A DNA stretch of 34,795 nucleotides. Source: Brumimicrobium aurantiacum (GTDB taxonomy: Bacteria > Bacteroidota > Bacteroidia > Flavobacteriales_D > Crocinitomicaceae). Made by a program: the position numbers and the translations under genes. This document shows positions 8,348-16,648 of the stretch, piece after piece. The stretch is taken from assembly GCF_003402975.1 (NCBI RefSeq), contig NZ_QURB01000013.1:1-34795 (forward strand), written 5' to 3'. Under the pieces are notes generated by a model. That model saw nothing but the letters and a program-made list of their open reading frames with translations, was not told where the DNA came from and did no database searches. How positions within the stretch are numbered: the first letter of the stretch is position 1; every line of letters starts with the position of its first letter.

Positions 8348-8944
8348 ATGAACGAGTTTTTCGCTTCAATTAAAACAGATGAAATCTTTAAAGCAACAAT
8401 GGTTTTATTTGCCGTAATAGATATCATTGGATCAATTCCTATCATTATAAAAATCAAAGAAACCTCTGGTGACATTCATGCCAATCGCATTACTCTCGTT
8501 TCTTTGATTATTATGATTGCATTTTTAATTACCGGAGAAGGTCTTTTGAGTTTATTTGGTGTAAATGTAGAATCATTTGCCGTTGCAGGTGCTTTTATCT
8601 TATTCGCTATGGCCGTCGAAATGATTATGGGCATTGAACTTTTCAAGGAGACTCCAATGAAAGGAAAAAGTGTAGGAATTGTCCCTTTAGCCTTTCCTAT
8701 TATCGCTGGTGCTGGATCTATGACAACATTAATCTCTTTACGTGCAGAGTTTGAAATGATCAATATTTTAGTGGCAATTCTGATCAACATGGTTATTGTA
8801 TTTGCAACATTAAAATTAACAAGAAGAATAGAGCGTATGCTCGGACCGGGTGGTGTTGCAATCCTAAAGAAAGTCTTTGGAATCATCTTATTGGCAATCG
8901 CCGTAAAACTGTTTGCATCTAACGTTACACAATTATTTAAGTAG
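8348..8944 (+). CDS. MarC family integral membrane protein
   Basis: The 198-residue, very hydrophobic product has about six membrane segments and fits the MarC/UPF0056 family: a central VGIVPLAFPIIAGAGSMTTL, which is the most conserved part, and a C-terminal GPGGVAILKKVFGIILLAIA. MarC proteins sit in the inner membrane; the early proposal that they control multiple-antibiotic resistance in E. coli was not upheld, and their substrate is unknown. It is a single-gene unit with its own promoter and terminator. Confidence 0.9.
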   Translation: MNEFFASIKTDEIFKATMVLFAVIDIIGSIPIIIKIKETSGDIHANRITLVSLIIMIAFLITGEGLLSLFGVNVESFAVAGAFILFAMAVEMIMGIELFKETPMKGKSVGIVPLAFPIIAGAGSMTTLISLRAEFEMINILVAILINMVIVFATLKLTRRIERMLGPGGVAILKKVFGIILLAIAVKLFASNVTQLFK

Positions 8945-8961
8945 TAAGCCCAAACATTCAA

Positions 8962-9001
8962 AATAAACCCAAGTAATTCGTTTGGCTTGGGTTTATTTTT
9001 A
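8962..9001 (+). terminator. Rho-independent terminator of marC
   Basis: AATAAACCCAAG (8962-8973) pairs with CTTGGGTTTATT (8986-8997) around a 12-base loop and is followed by a T-run. Confidence 0.85.
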
Positions 9002-9018
9002 CCCCAATATTAAGCGAT

Positions 9019-9053
9019 AAAAAAACTCCAAGGATTTCTCCTTGGAGTTTTTT
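9019..9053. terminator. Bidirectional terminator between marC and sod
   Basis: A perfect stem, AAAAAACTCCAAGGA against TCCTTGGAGTTTTTT, has a four-base TTTC loop. A-run and T-run flank it, so it can terminate on both strands, mainly the convergent sod transcript from the right. Confidence 0.85.
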
Positions 9054-9097
9054 AATAAAATTAGGGATAATTCCCTTAGAAAGTTAAATCAAAGTAA

Positions 9098-9697
9098 TTA
9101 CTTTGCTTCGTTATATCTTCTGTTTACTTCTTCCCAGTTGATTACATTAAAGAATGCTTCGATATAATCTGGTCTTCTGTTTTGGTAATTCAAGTAATAA
9201 GCATGCTCCCAAACGTCAAGTCCAAGAACTGGCGTTCCTTCACACCCTTCTCCCATGATAGGATTGTCTTGATTCGGTGTAGAACAAACTTCTAATTTTC
9301 CATCTTTTACACAAAGCCAAGCCCAACCTGAACCGAACTGAGTTGCAGCAGCTTTAGAAAACTCATCTTTGAATGCATCGAATGATCCAAAAGCAGAATC
9401 TATTGCATCTTTGATATCCCCTATTGGGTTTCCTCCACCATTTGGAGACATTACAGTCCAGAATAAGTTGTGATTATAGTAACCACCTCCGTTATTTCTT
9501 ACTGCTGCTTTATCTTTTCCTGCTTTTAAAATTTCTTCAATTGACTTTCCTTCTAAATCAGTTCCTTCAATTGCAGCATTTAATTTTGTTGTATAACCTT
9601 GATGATGCTTACCATGGTGAATCTCCATCGTTTTTGCGTCTATATTTGGTTCTAATGCATCGTGTGCGTATGGTAATTTTGGTAATTCAAATGCCAT
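9098..9697 (-). CDS. Superoxide dismutase, Fe/Mn type
   Basis: The enzyme converts superoxide to oxygen and hydrogen peroxide. All four metal ligands of the family are present: His27 (in MEIHHGKHH), His76 (in NHNLFW), Asp161 and His165 (in DVWEHAYY). The 199-residue length is usual and there is no signal peptide, so it is cytoplasmic. The sequence does not let me decide between iron, manganese or a cambialistic enzyme, so I give no sodA/sodB symbol. It lies next to the suf operon in the same direction, separated by 109 bases containing its own -7 box. Linking Fe-S assembly with superoxide defence makes biological sense, but joint regulation is not shown. Confidence 0.95.
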   Translation of the reverse strand: MAFELPKLPYAHDALEPNIDAKTMEIHHGKHHQGYTTKLNAAIEGTDLEGKSIEEILKAGKDKAAVRNNGGGYYNHNLFWTVMSPNGGGNPIGDIKDAIDSAFGSFDAFKDEFSKAAATQFGSGWAWLCVKDGKLEVCSTPNQDNPIMGEGCEGTPVLGLDVWEHAYYLNYQNRRPDYIEAFFNVINWEEVNRRYNEAK

Positions 9698-9732
9698 TGT
9701 TTTGTTGTTTTTAATTAATAATTCTGTTTACT

Positions 9733-9740
9733 CAAATATA
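9733..9740 (-). promoter_or_regulatory. Probable -7 box (TATATTTG) of the sod promoter
   Basis: On the minus strand TATATTTG lies 35 bases before the start codon. The -33 position has ATG rather than TTG at a 20-base spacing, so the promoter is less certain than the others. Confidence 0.45.
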
Positions 9741-9806
9741 AATAATTAAATTAGAAAATTCATCTCGCTGAGCTTAAATTTCCTTAAATAATGTTATTCC
9801 CAATGT

Positions 9807-11063
9807 TTAAAATTTCCAACCAAAATCTTTTAAAAACAAATCATCAATATTTGCTCTTAAAGCTTCGTTTTCAACTTTATCTAAAACACCTCCAATGAAT
9901 CCAGCAACGAGCAATTGCTTCGCGCTTTCTTCAGAAATTCCACGAGAACGCAAATAATAGATAGCTTCAGGATCTAATTCACCAATTGTTGAACCATGAG
10001 AACAACGAACATCATCGGCATAGATCTCTAACTCTGGCTTAGAATTTACACTTGCTTTTTTAGAAAGTAATATATTTCTGTTCGACTGGTAAGCTTCAAT
10101 TTTTTGAGCATCCTGACGAACGATTACTTTACCATTAAAGACACCTACAGATTTACCATCCATTACTCCTTGGTAAGACTCACTTGAAGTACAGTTTGAA
10201 TACAACTGATCAATCAAAGTATGATTATCTAAATGTTGTTTTTCTGTTCCTAAGTAAGCTCCATTCATCTCAGTATGGCAATTCTCACCTTCTACAATTA
10301 CATTCAATCCGTTTCTTGTCAACAAACTTCCTGTTGTAATGGTATTGATCAAGAAATTACTTGACTCATCTTGCACGAACAATTCATTAGAAATGTGAAG
10401 CATATTTTTCGCTTCAGTTTGCATCTTGTTAATTGTCAAACTTGCGTTTGTTTCCACATGTCCTTCAAAAACAATATTTGAAAAACTATTTTCTGAATTT
10501 TCTGAGTGAAAAGTTGCTACGATTTCAGCTTTTGAACCATTTTCAGCATGTACAAAATGACGTGCATTTGCAATCACCTCTTCCCCATTCACGATATGTA
10601 AAAGATGAATAGGATGATTTGCTTTTTTATTCTTTTTAATCTGAATCGAAACACCACCTGTTTGGTAGGCTTTATTGATCAAAGAAAAAACATTTTCTTC
10701 TGTTCCATCTACCAAATCAGAATAATACGCTTCATCAAGGGTATCAATATTTTGAATTTCTACAGCATCATCTTCTAAAATTGTAGACAATGATTCGTCA
10801 TAGTATCCATTCACAAACACCAATTGATGCGCATTCAAGTCAGCAATCTTATAGTTTTCTACATTTGCTGTTGCTTGAACTTGTTTGTACTTTCTCTTTA
10901 CGTATTTAGCAACACGAGTATATTTCCACTCTTCAATTCTTGTCGTTGGGAAATCCATCCCATTTAAAGCAGCCATCGCTTGTTTTCTCACTTCACTTCC
11001 CTCTTCAGGTTTTTTGAAGTCAGCAACAAACTCTAGTACTTTATTATCCACAACTAATTCCAT
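9807..11063 (-). CDS. sufD: Fe-S cluster assembly protein SufD
   Basis: SufD pairs with SufB, together with the SufC ATPase, to build Fe-S clusters. The 418-residue product has the SufBD right-handed beta-helix core and the typical C-terminal block with DDVRCSHGST, GELDPEAIYYLRSRGI and AKQLLVAGFIG. The histidine of CSHGST corresponds to the functionally important SufD histidine at the SufB-SufD interface. It is last in the sufABCD order, 2 bases after sufC. In many Bacteroidota sufS and sufE follow sufD; here the sod gene follows instead. Confidence 0.93.
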   Translation of the reverse strand: MELVVDNKVLEFVADFKKPEEGSEVRKQAMAALNGMDFPTTRIEEWKYTRVAKYVKRKYKQVQATANVENYKIADLNAHQLVFVNGYYDESLSTILEDDAVEIQNIDTLDEAYYSDLVDGTEENVFSLINKAYQTGGVSIQIKKNKKANHPIHLLHIVNGEEVIANARHFVHAENGSKAEIVATFHSENSENSFSNIVFEGHVETNASLTINKMQTEAKNMLHISNELFVQDESSNFLINTITTGSLLTRNGLNVIVEGENCHTEMNGAYLGTEKQHLDNHTLIDQLYSNCTSSESYQGVMDGKSVGVFNGKVIVRQDAQKIEAYQSNRNILLSKKASVNSKPELEIYADDVRCSHGSTIGELDPEAIYYLRSRGISEESAKQLLVAGFIGGVLDKVENEALRANIDDLFLKDFGWKF

Positions 11064-11065
11064 AT

Positions 11066-11821
11066 TTATTGCGCAGTTTCTTCATTAATCCAATCGTAAC
11101 CTTTGTCTTCTAATTCTAAGGCTAGTTCTTTTGTACCTGTTTTGATAATTTGTCCTTCACTTAAAACGTGAACAAAATCAGGTTTGATATAATCTAAAAG
11201 TCTTTGGTAATGCGTAATCAAGATGATTGCATTTTTTTCTGATTTAAGTTTGTTTACTCCTTCAGAAACGATACGTAAAGCATCGATATCTAAACCAGAA
11301 TCAGTCTCATCTAAAATCGCCAATTTTGGCTCAAGCATTGCCATTTGGAAAATCTCGTTTCTTTTCTTCTCACCACCAGAGAATCCAACATTTACAGCTC
11401 TACTTGCCAATTTATTATCTAATTCAACAAGGTTTGATGCATCTTTTACCTTTGCTAAAAAGTCTTTTGCAGATATTTTATCTTCTTTACGGTATTCACG
11501 AATTTCATTAATCGCTGTACGTAAGAAATTAATATTTGATACACCTGGAATCTCAACAGGATATTGAAAAGCCAAGAACATTCCTTCTTTTGCTCTATCT
11601 TCTGCTTTCAAATCTAAAAGATCTGTCCCATCAAAATCAACAGAACCTTCTGTTACTTCATAACCATCTTTACCAGCCAAAACAGAAGCCAAAGTAGATT
11701 TTCCTGATCCATTTGGCCCCATAATCGCATGAACTTCTCCTGCTTTCACTTCAAGATTAAGTCCTTTTAATATTTCTTGTCCTTCTTCAACTGATGCGTG
11801 AAGATTTTTTATTGATAACAT
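11066..11821 (-). CDS. sufC: Fe-S cluster assembly ATPase SufC
   Basis: SufC is the ABC-type ATPase that drives conformational change in the SufBC2D scaffold. The 251-residue product contains Walker A GPNGSGKST (35-43), the ABC signature SGGEKKR (148-154), Walker B LAILDE (167-172) followed by the SufC-typical TDSGLDIDAL, and the switch histidine in ITHYQRLL. It is soluble, with no membrane segments. It lies between sufB (37 bases) and sufD (2 bases). Confidence 0.97.
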   Translation of the reverse strand: MLSIKNLHASVEEGQEILKGLNLEVKAGEVHAIMGPNGSGKSTLASVLAGKDGYEVTEGSVDFDGTDLLDLKAEDRAKEGMFLAFQYPVEIPGVSNINFLRTAINEIREYRKEDKISAKDFLAKVKDASNLVELDNKLASRAVNVGFSGGEKKRNEIFQMAMLEPKLAILDETDSGLDIDALRIVSEGVNKLKSEKNAIILITHYQRLLDYIKPDFVHVLSEGQIIKTGTKELALELEDKGYDWINEETAQ

Positions 11822-11858
11822 ATACTTTAATTTTCTAATTTAACTTTTACGTTTGATT

Positions 11859-13310
11859 TTATCCTACAGAGTTTTCTAATGAAATCTCTAGTAATTTTTG
11901 TGCTTCAACAGCAAACTCCATTGGCATGTGATTCAATACTTCTTTACAGTATCCGTTAACAATAAGTCCTATTGCTTTCTCTGGATCAATTCCTCTTTGT
12001 TGACAGTAGAAGATTTGATCTTCACCAATTTTTGAAGTTGTTGCTTCGTGTTCAATTCTTGCTGAGTTGTTTTTACATTCTATATAAGGGAATGTGTGCG
12101 CTCCTGAACGGTCTGATAGTAAAAGTGAATCACATTCAGAACGGTTTCTAGCATTTTCGGCTCCAGCGTGAATTTGAACCAATCCTCTATACGCATTTTG
12201 AGACTGACCAGCAGAAATACCTTTTGAGATAATTGTACTACTTGTGTTTTTCCCTAAATGAATCATTTTAGAACCTGTATCGGCTTGTTGGAAGTTATTG
12301 GTTACCGCTACAGAATAGAATTCTCCAACTGAATTATCACCTTTCAACACACATGAAGGGTATTTCCAAGTAACCGCCGAACCTGTTTCAACTTGTGTCC
12401 AAGAGATCTTCGCATTTCTTTCACACAATCCGCGTTTGGTAACGAAATTAAATACACCTCCAACTCCTTCTTTATTTCCAGGGTACCAATTTTGTACTGT
12501 TGAGTATTTAATTTCAGCATCATCTAAAGAAATCAACTCAACCACAGCAGCGTGCAATTGATTTTCATCTCTCATTGGTGCTGTACAACCTTCTAGGTAT
12601 GAAACATAAGAACCTTTATCAGCAACCACTAAAGTACGCTCGAACTGACCAGTTCCTCCTTCGTTGATTCTGAAGTAAGTCGAAAGTTCCATTGGACACC
12701 TCACTCCTTTCGGGATATAACAGAACGAACCATCTGTAAATACCGCACTATTTAATGCAGCATAGAAATTATCCGTGTGAGGAACAACTGTCCCCATATA
12801 TTTCTTTACTAATTCAGGGTGTTCCTGAACCGCTTCAGAGAATGAACAAAAGATAATTCCTAATTCATTCAATTTCTTTTTGAAAGAGGTAGCTACAGAA
12901 ACAGAATCAACAACAAAATCTACAGCTGTTCCTGTCAATCTTTGTTGTTCTTCTAATGAAATCCCCAATTTTTTCATGGTTTCTTTCATTTCCGGATCTA
13001 CATCATCCCAACTTTCGTATTTCTTTGTTTGCTTTGGAGCAGAGTAATATGAAATTGCCTGAAAATCTGGCTTATCATAATTTACGTGCGCCCAATCTGG
13101 TTCTTGCATTTTTTCCCATGCATGAAAAGCTTGTAATCGTTTTTCAAGTAACCATTCTGGCTCCTCTTTCTTTGCAGAAATAAAACGAATAATGTCTTCA
13201 TTTAAACCTACTGGAGCTTTATCAGACTCAAAATCTGATGTAAACCCATATTTATATTCTTGTTGTTCTAAATTCTTTGCTAAATCTTCTTCAGTATAAG
13301 TTTCGCCCAT
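11859..13310 (-). CDS. sufB: Fe-S cluster assembly scaffold SufB
   Basis: SufB is the scaffold subunit of the SufBCD complex. The 483-residue product contains the family blocks [74 protein letters not shown] and [20 protein letters not shown]. The cysteine of [10 protein letters not shown] corresponds to the acceptor cysteine of characterised SufB proteins. The length is standard. It lies 18 bases downstream of sufA. Confidence 0.97.
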   Translation of the reverse strand: MGETYTEEDLAKNLEQQEYKYGFTSDFESDKAPVGLNEDIIRFISAKKEEPEWLLEKRLQAFHAWEKMQEPDWAHVNYDKPDFQAISYYSAPKQTKKYESWDDVDPEMKETMKKLGISLEEQQRLTGTAVDFVVDSVSVATSFKKKLNELGIIFCSFSEAVQEHPELVKKYMGTVVPHTDNFYAALNSAVFTDGSFCYIPKGVRCPMELSTYFRINEGGTGQFERTLVVADKGSYVSYLEGCTAPMRDENQLHAAVVELISLDDAEIKYSTVQNWYPGNKEGVGGVFNFVTKRGLCERNAKISWTQVETGSAVTWKYPSCVLKGDNSVGEFYSVAVTNNFQQADTGSKMIHLGKNTSSTIISKGISAGQSQNAYRGLVQIHAGAENARNRSECDSLLLSDRSGAHTFPYIECKNNSARIEHEATTSKIGEDQIFYCQQRGIDPEKAIGLIVNGYCKEVLNHMPMEFAVEAQKLLEISLENSVG

Positions 13311-13328
13311 CTTTGATAATTTTATTTT

Positions 13329-13652
13329 TTAAATAGAGAAGCTTTCGCCACATCCACAAGTTCTGTCGGCATTAGGATTAACAAAAACGAACCCTTTACC
13401 ATTCAAACCTCCAGAGAAGTCTAAAGTTGTACCTACGAGATATAAAAAGCTCTTTTTATTTACAACGATCTTTACACCATTGTCTTCAAAGGCCTTATCA
13501 TCTTCGTTCATTTTTGTGTCGAAATTCAATTCATACATTAATCCAGAGCAACCCCCTCCTTGAACACCAACACGAATGAAACTATCCGGTTCACCCGAAT
13601 CCTCCATCAATCGTATGGCTTGCTTTCTAGCTGATTCTGTTACTTTTATCAT
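13329..13652 (-). CDS. sufA: A-type Fe-S carrier (SufA/IscA/HesB family)
   Basis: A-type carriers accept Fe-S clusters from the scaffold and deliver them to apo-proteins. The 107-residue product has the three family cysteines: one in GGCSGLMYEL (about residue 35) and two in the C-terminal CGCGESF. It is the first gene of the sufABCD operon, directly after a strong promoter. The symbol follows from its position; the sequence alone would also fit iscA or erpA. Confidence 0.9.
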   Translation of the reverse strand: MIKVTESARKQAIRLMEDSGEPDSFIRVGVQGGGCSGLMYELNFDTKMNEDDKAFEDNGVKIVVNKKSFLYLVGTTLDFSGGLNGKGFVFVNPNADRTCGCGESFSI

Positions 13653-13710
13653 ATTTTCAACTTCGTATTTTAGTTATTTAAACTTAATCTAAATAACCTT
13701 CTTTAATCCG

Positions 13711-13740
13711 CAAAAATACCTAATATATGGTATTTGACAA
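13711..13740 (-). promoter_or_regulatory. suf operon promoter, TTG-N19-TATTTTTG
   Basis: On the minus strand TTG (13738-13740), 19 bases, then TATTTTTG (13711-13718). It matches the Bacteroidota consensus and lies 58 bases before the sufA start codon. No IscR- or Fur-like palindrome was recognised over it. Confidence 0.75.
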
Positions 13741-13988
13741 ACTAAAAACTGGTTTATTTTTTTAGGCATCACTTCAGGTCAAATTTAGCCGATTTAATAC
13801 TGTCCTATTCATAACATTTTCACAACACAAAAGTTTGAACAAGTCAAGGATTCGAGAAGGTGATATTATTTTGATTTTACATTCTTTAGCTTTAAAGGTT
13901 GAACAAAATTGTGTACCCATCAGCAGAACTAATTTATAAGCTTTCTAAAAAAGAGGTAAAATATGCTGTGCTTCTCTAAAACATGTAA
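13741..13988. other. Intergenic region between the divergent suf and sufT-like promoters
   Basis: I see no gene, RNA or strong hairpin in this stretch of about 250 bases. It separates the leftward sufABCD promoter from the rightward promoter of the DUF59 gene and could hold regulator sites, but none was recognised. Confidence 0.4.
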
Positions 13989-13996
13989 TATCTTTG
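13989..13996 (+). promoter_or_regulatory. -7 box (TATCTTTG) of the DUF59 gene promoter
   Basis: A perfect -7 element lies 18 bases before the ATG. At the -33 position only TGTG is seen (13967-13970). The short distance predicts a 5' untranslated region of roughly 10-12 bases. Confidence 0.65.
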
Positions 13997-14014
13997 TAAA
14001 AAAATAAAATTACG

Positions 14015-14326
14015 ATGGGAAATGTTGCTTTAGAAAACTCGATTATAGATGTTATAAAAACGATTTATGACCCAGAGATTCCAGTAGATGTATATGAGTT
14101 AGGTTTAATTTACGAAGTAAAAATCAACAGTGATAAAACAGTTGATGTAGAAATGACCTTAACTTCTCCAAACTGTCCGGTAGCAGAATCATTACCAAAA
14201 GAAGTTGAAGATAAAATAGCCTCAGTTGATGGCGTAAAATCAGCGAATGTAACTATAGTTTTCGAACCAGCTTGGGACCAAACAATGATGAGTGAGGAAG
14301 CAAAACTAGAACTTGGATTTTTATAA
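14015..14326 (+). CDS. DUF59/MIP18 family Fe-S assembly protein (SufT-like)
   Basis: The 103-residue product matches the DUF59/MIP18 family: TIYDPEIPVDVYELGLIYEV near the N terminus, then MTLTSPNCPVAESLPKEV with the conserved cysteine, and FEPAWDQTMMS. In bacteria such proteins (SufT, or PaaD-like) help mature Fe-S proteins. In Bacteroidota the gene usually sits at the end of the suf cluster after sufE; here it is upstream of sufA in the opposite direction. It has its own promoter and a hairpin over its stop codon. Confidence 0.88.
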   Translation: MGNVALENSIIDVIKTIYDPEIPVDVYELGLIYEVKINSDKTVDVEMTLTSPNCPVAESLPKEVEDKIASVDGVKSANVTIVFEPAWDQTMMSEEAKLELGFL

Positions 14327-14338
14327 AACCAAGTTCTA
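14307..14338 (+). terminator. Hairpin spanning the stop codon of the DUF59 gene
   Basis: TAGAACTTGG (14307-14316) pairs perfectly with CCAAGTTCTA (14329-14338), and the loop contains the stop codon (14324-14326). No T-run follows, so termination is uncertain; protection of the mRNA 3' end is another possibility. Confidence 0.45.
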
Positions 14339-14357
14339 ACTTGCAGTATCTCGGCAA

Positions 14358-15341
14358 TTAAATACCGAATTGTTTTCTTTCAAACTCATAGATTTCAGTC
14401 CAAAATTCTCCGATAGAAATATCTGCACAATCTAACATTTGAGGAACTAAGGATTCTTTTGAAAAACCTGGAGTAGTATTCACTTCGATAACATAGATTT
14501 TTCCATCTACAATCATGTAATCCACTCTTCCTAGAGATCGCATTTGCAGTAATTGATAAATCAAAACTGTTAATTCTTGAATTTGGCTCGTCAACTTTTC
14601 ACTAATACCCGCCGGTGTAATTTCTTTTGATTTACCAAGGTATTTTGCTTCATAATCGAAAAAGTCAGATTCTGAAATAATTTCTGTACAAGGTAAAGGA
14701 TGAATACCTTCACTATTCCTATATACCCCGCAAGTAACTTCTGTACCTTTCAGAAAAGCTTCACAAACAACAGTATTTCCTTCTGCAAAAGCCTCGTCAA
14801 TGGCATTTTGTAGATCTTCTAATTCATAAACTTTTGAAATCCCGTAACTCGAACCTGAATCTGCGGGCTTTACGAACATTGGAAAACCAAGCTTTTCACC
14901 AATCAACTCAGTATTGTAATGACTATTTTTAAGAATCAAGTAAGACTCCGCTACTTCTACTCCAAAACCTTTAAGAAATTGATTACAGAACCATTTATCA
15001 AATGATAATTCTGAAGATAGTGCACTACTGTTTACAAATGGCAACTTCTTCATCTCGAAATACGCTTGAAGCTTACCATTCTCCCCTGGATCTCCGTGAA
15101 TATAAACATGGGCTAATTCAATAACGATTCGTTCTCCGCTTTCTAGAACAAAACTAAAATCAATCGGAGAAACTTCTAATGTTTCACCTTTATAATCGGC
15201 AAACCACCCCTTTTCATTCACACGAACCAAAAAAGCATTGTATTCATCTTTTGGTAGATGATCCAAAATCATGTTTGCACTTTTTATAGATATTTCAAAT
15301 TCAGAAGAATATCCACCACAAAAAATCCCTACGTTTATCAT
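14358..15341 (-). CDS. ddl: D-alanine--D-alanine ligase
   Basis: Ddl joins two D-alanines for the peptidoglycan stem peptide, using ATP. The ATP-grasp motifs are visible: FVKPADSGSSYGISKV (nucleotide-binding loop), EAFLKGTEVTCGVYR, LGRVDYMIVDGKIYVIEVN and TTPGFSKESLVPQ (metal and substrate binding). The frame stays open to an ATG at 15386, but I chose the ATG at 15339-15341 because the product then begins MINVGIFCGGYSSEFEIS, the usual start of the family; the extra 15 residues look non-conserved. It is cytoplasmic and converges on the DUF59 gene with 31 bases between the stop codons. Confidence 0.93.
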   Translation of the reverse strand: MINVGIFCGGYSSEFEISIKSANMILDHLPKDEYNAFLVRVNEKGWFADYKGETLEVSPIDFSFVLESGERIVIELAHVYIHGDPGENGKLQAYFEMKKLPFVNSSALSSELSFDKWFCNQFLKGFGVEVAESYLILKNSHYNTELIGEKLGFPMFVKPADSGSSYGISKVYELEDLQNAIDEAFAEGNTVVCEAFLKGTEVTCGVYRNSEGIHPLPCTEIISESDFFDYEAKYLGKSKEITPAGISEKLTSQIQELTVLIYQLLQMRSLGRVDYMIVDGKIYVIEVNTTPGFSKESLVPQMLDCADISIGEFWTEIYEFERKQFGI

Positions 15342-15740
15342 TTTCAAAATTTGTACGAAGAAAAGAAAAAAAGCATCACTTTTCACGAACTTGAGAGAGA
15401 AGTTATCAGCAATGACATGTTTAATTAAAACGAATAGAAATCCTTAGTAAGGAAACAAAAAATGATCAACTCAATTTATTTTAAAACAAAGTAAACTTAA
15501 AGTAAAAAGTACGTGAATTAATTCACCTCAAAGATGGCAATAAAAGAAATTAACATCTTTATTGATTCAATTCGAGTCAAATTCTCAACAAAAAAAGTAG
15601 ACGTCAGCTCCTAAAGAACAAAAGGTTAAAAACGGTTAAACTATCCAATACGTACATCATTTTCTATTATATTAATTGCAGGTTTCAAGTTATTTGAAAT
15701 TAACTACTAACGAATTATATAACACTAAAATTTACGCGAT
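15342..15740. other. AT-rich intergenic region between divergent genes
   Basis: This stretch lies between the ddl start and the start of the hydroxylase gene. It must hold both promoters, but I cannot identify a convincing TTG-N17-23-TAnnTTTG on either strand. No RNA gene or strong hairpin was seen. Confidence 0.35.
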
Positions 15741-16397
15741 ATGAAATTTAGAGTATATCCAAACGAAAAGTCACCTAAATTATTTAAAAGTAAAATGGTT
15801 GAATATCTAACTAGAACCAATATTTACGTGATTAATTCAATGTACATTTTAATAAGTATCATGCTTATTTCAACCTATTTCTACAATGTAAATCCTAGTA
15901 TTTTGGCTATTTTCAAATGGTTTGCAATTGGTTTTTTGTCATGGACATTAGCTGAATATTTAATGCATCGTTTTTTGTATCATAAAATTAAAGACGCTTC
16001 TTATGACAAGGGAATTCAATATTTGTTTCATGGGATACATCATCGTTATCCTACAGACAATGACAGAATGATACTTCCTGTTATTCCAAGTTTATTTATC
16101 GCAGCATTATTTTTAGGGTTGTTTTACTTGATTTTCCAATCAGAAGCATTGGTTTTCGGTGCTGGCTTTCTCATTGGATATCTCGTTTACATGACAATAC
16201 ACTGGACTATTCACAAGTTTTCGCCTCCCAAAAATAAGTTTTTAAGTTGGTGGTGGAATCATCATAACATTCATCATTATCAACAACACGATAAAGCTTT
16301 TGGCGTTTCTACGCCAATTTGGGACATCATTTTTAGGACAATGCCAGAGAAAAACAGAAGAACAGTTACCATATTGGTAGATAAAAAAGAAGATTAG
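15741..16397 (+). CDS. Fatty acid hydroxylase superfamily membrane protein (FA2H-like)
   Basis: The 218-residue product has about four membrane segments and the histidine clusters of the di-iron fatty-acid hydroxylase / sterol desaturase superfamily: HRFLYH (76-81), HGIHH (97-101), HWTIH (154-158) and HHNIHH (174-179), ending with FGVSTPIWD. The spacing resembles the fatty-acid 2-hydroxylase (Scs7/FA2H) branch, which hydroxylates the acyl chain of ceramides. Many Bacteroidota make sphingolipids, so such a role is plausible, but the substrate cannot be read from sequence. A carotenoid hydroxylase of the same superfamily is a less likely alternative. It stands alone and ends near a hairpin (16482-16516). 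Confidence 0.82.
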   Translation: MKFRVYPNEKSPKLFKSKMVEYLTRTNIYVINSMYILISIMLISTYFYNVNPSILAIFKWFAIGFLSWTLAEYLMHRFLYHKIKDASYDKGIQYLFHGIHHRYPTDNDRMILPVIPSLFIAALFLGLFYLIFQSEALVFGAGFLIGYLVYMTIHWTIHKFSPPKNKFLSWWWNHHNIHHYQQHDKAFGVSTPIWDIIFRTMPEKNRRTVTILVDKKED

Positions 16398-16481
16398 TTT
16401 AAGAAAGCATATTTATGATTTAATGGAGTACCTCTCTGTTTAGCCAAACCACTTGGTGCGGTACTAAAATCTTGTGCTTTA

Positions 16482-16516
16482 ATGAGATTACTTATCTAAA
16501 AGAAAAGTAATCTCAT
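16482..16516 (+). terminator. Hairpin after the fatty-acid-hydroxylase gene
   Basis: ATGAGATTACTT (16482-16493) pairs perfectly with AAGTAATCTCAT (16505-16516) around an 11-base loop. There is no T-run, so it may not be an intrinsic terminator. It lies 85 bases after the hydroxylase stop codon and about 130 from the end of the convergent T9SS gene. Confidence 0.45.
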
Positions 16517-16648
16517 GCTTTATAAATTAGAATTTAATCAGGTGTTGTTATTATCAATGAATACATTACTTGTTCAAAAAGTTGAGATCCTGTGAGCGCC
16601 AAATAAGGAACGACAGGAATCAAGGCTCATTAAATTCAGAATCCATCA

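Noticed and set aside
8476-8961. 161-codon minus-strand frame opposite marC
   Set aside because: The plus strand encodes a clear MarC protein with promoter and terminator; the reverse frame is a shadow without family features.
11223-11567. 114-codon plus-strand frame opposite sufC
   Set aside because: Shadow of sufC, whose ATPase motifs are complete on the minus strand.
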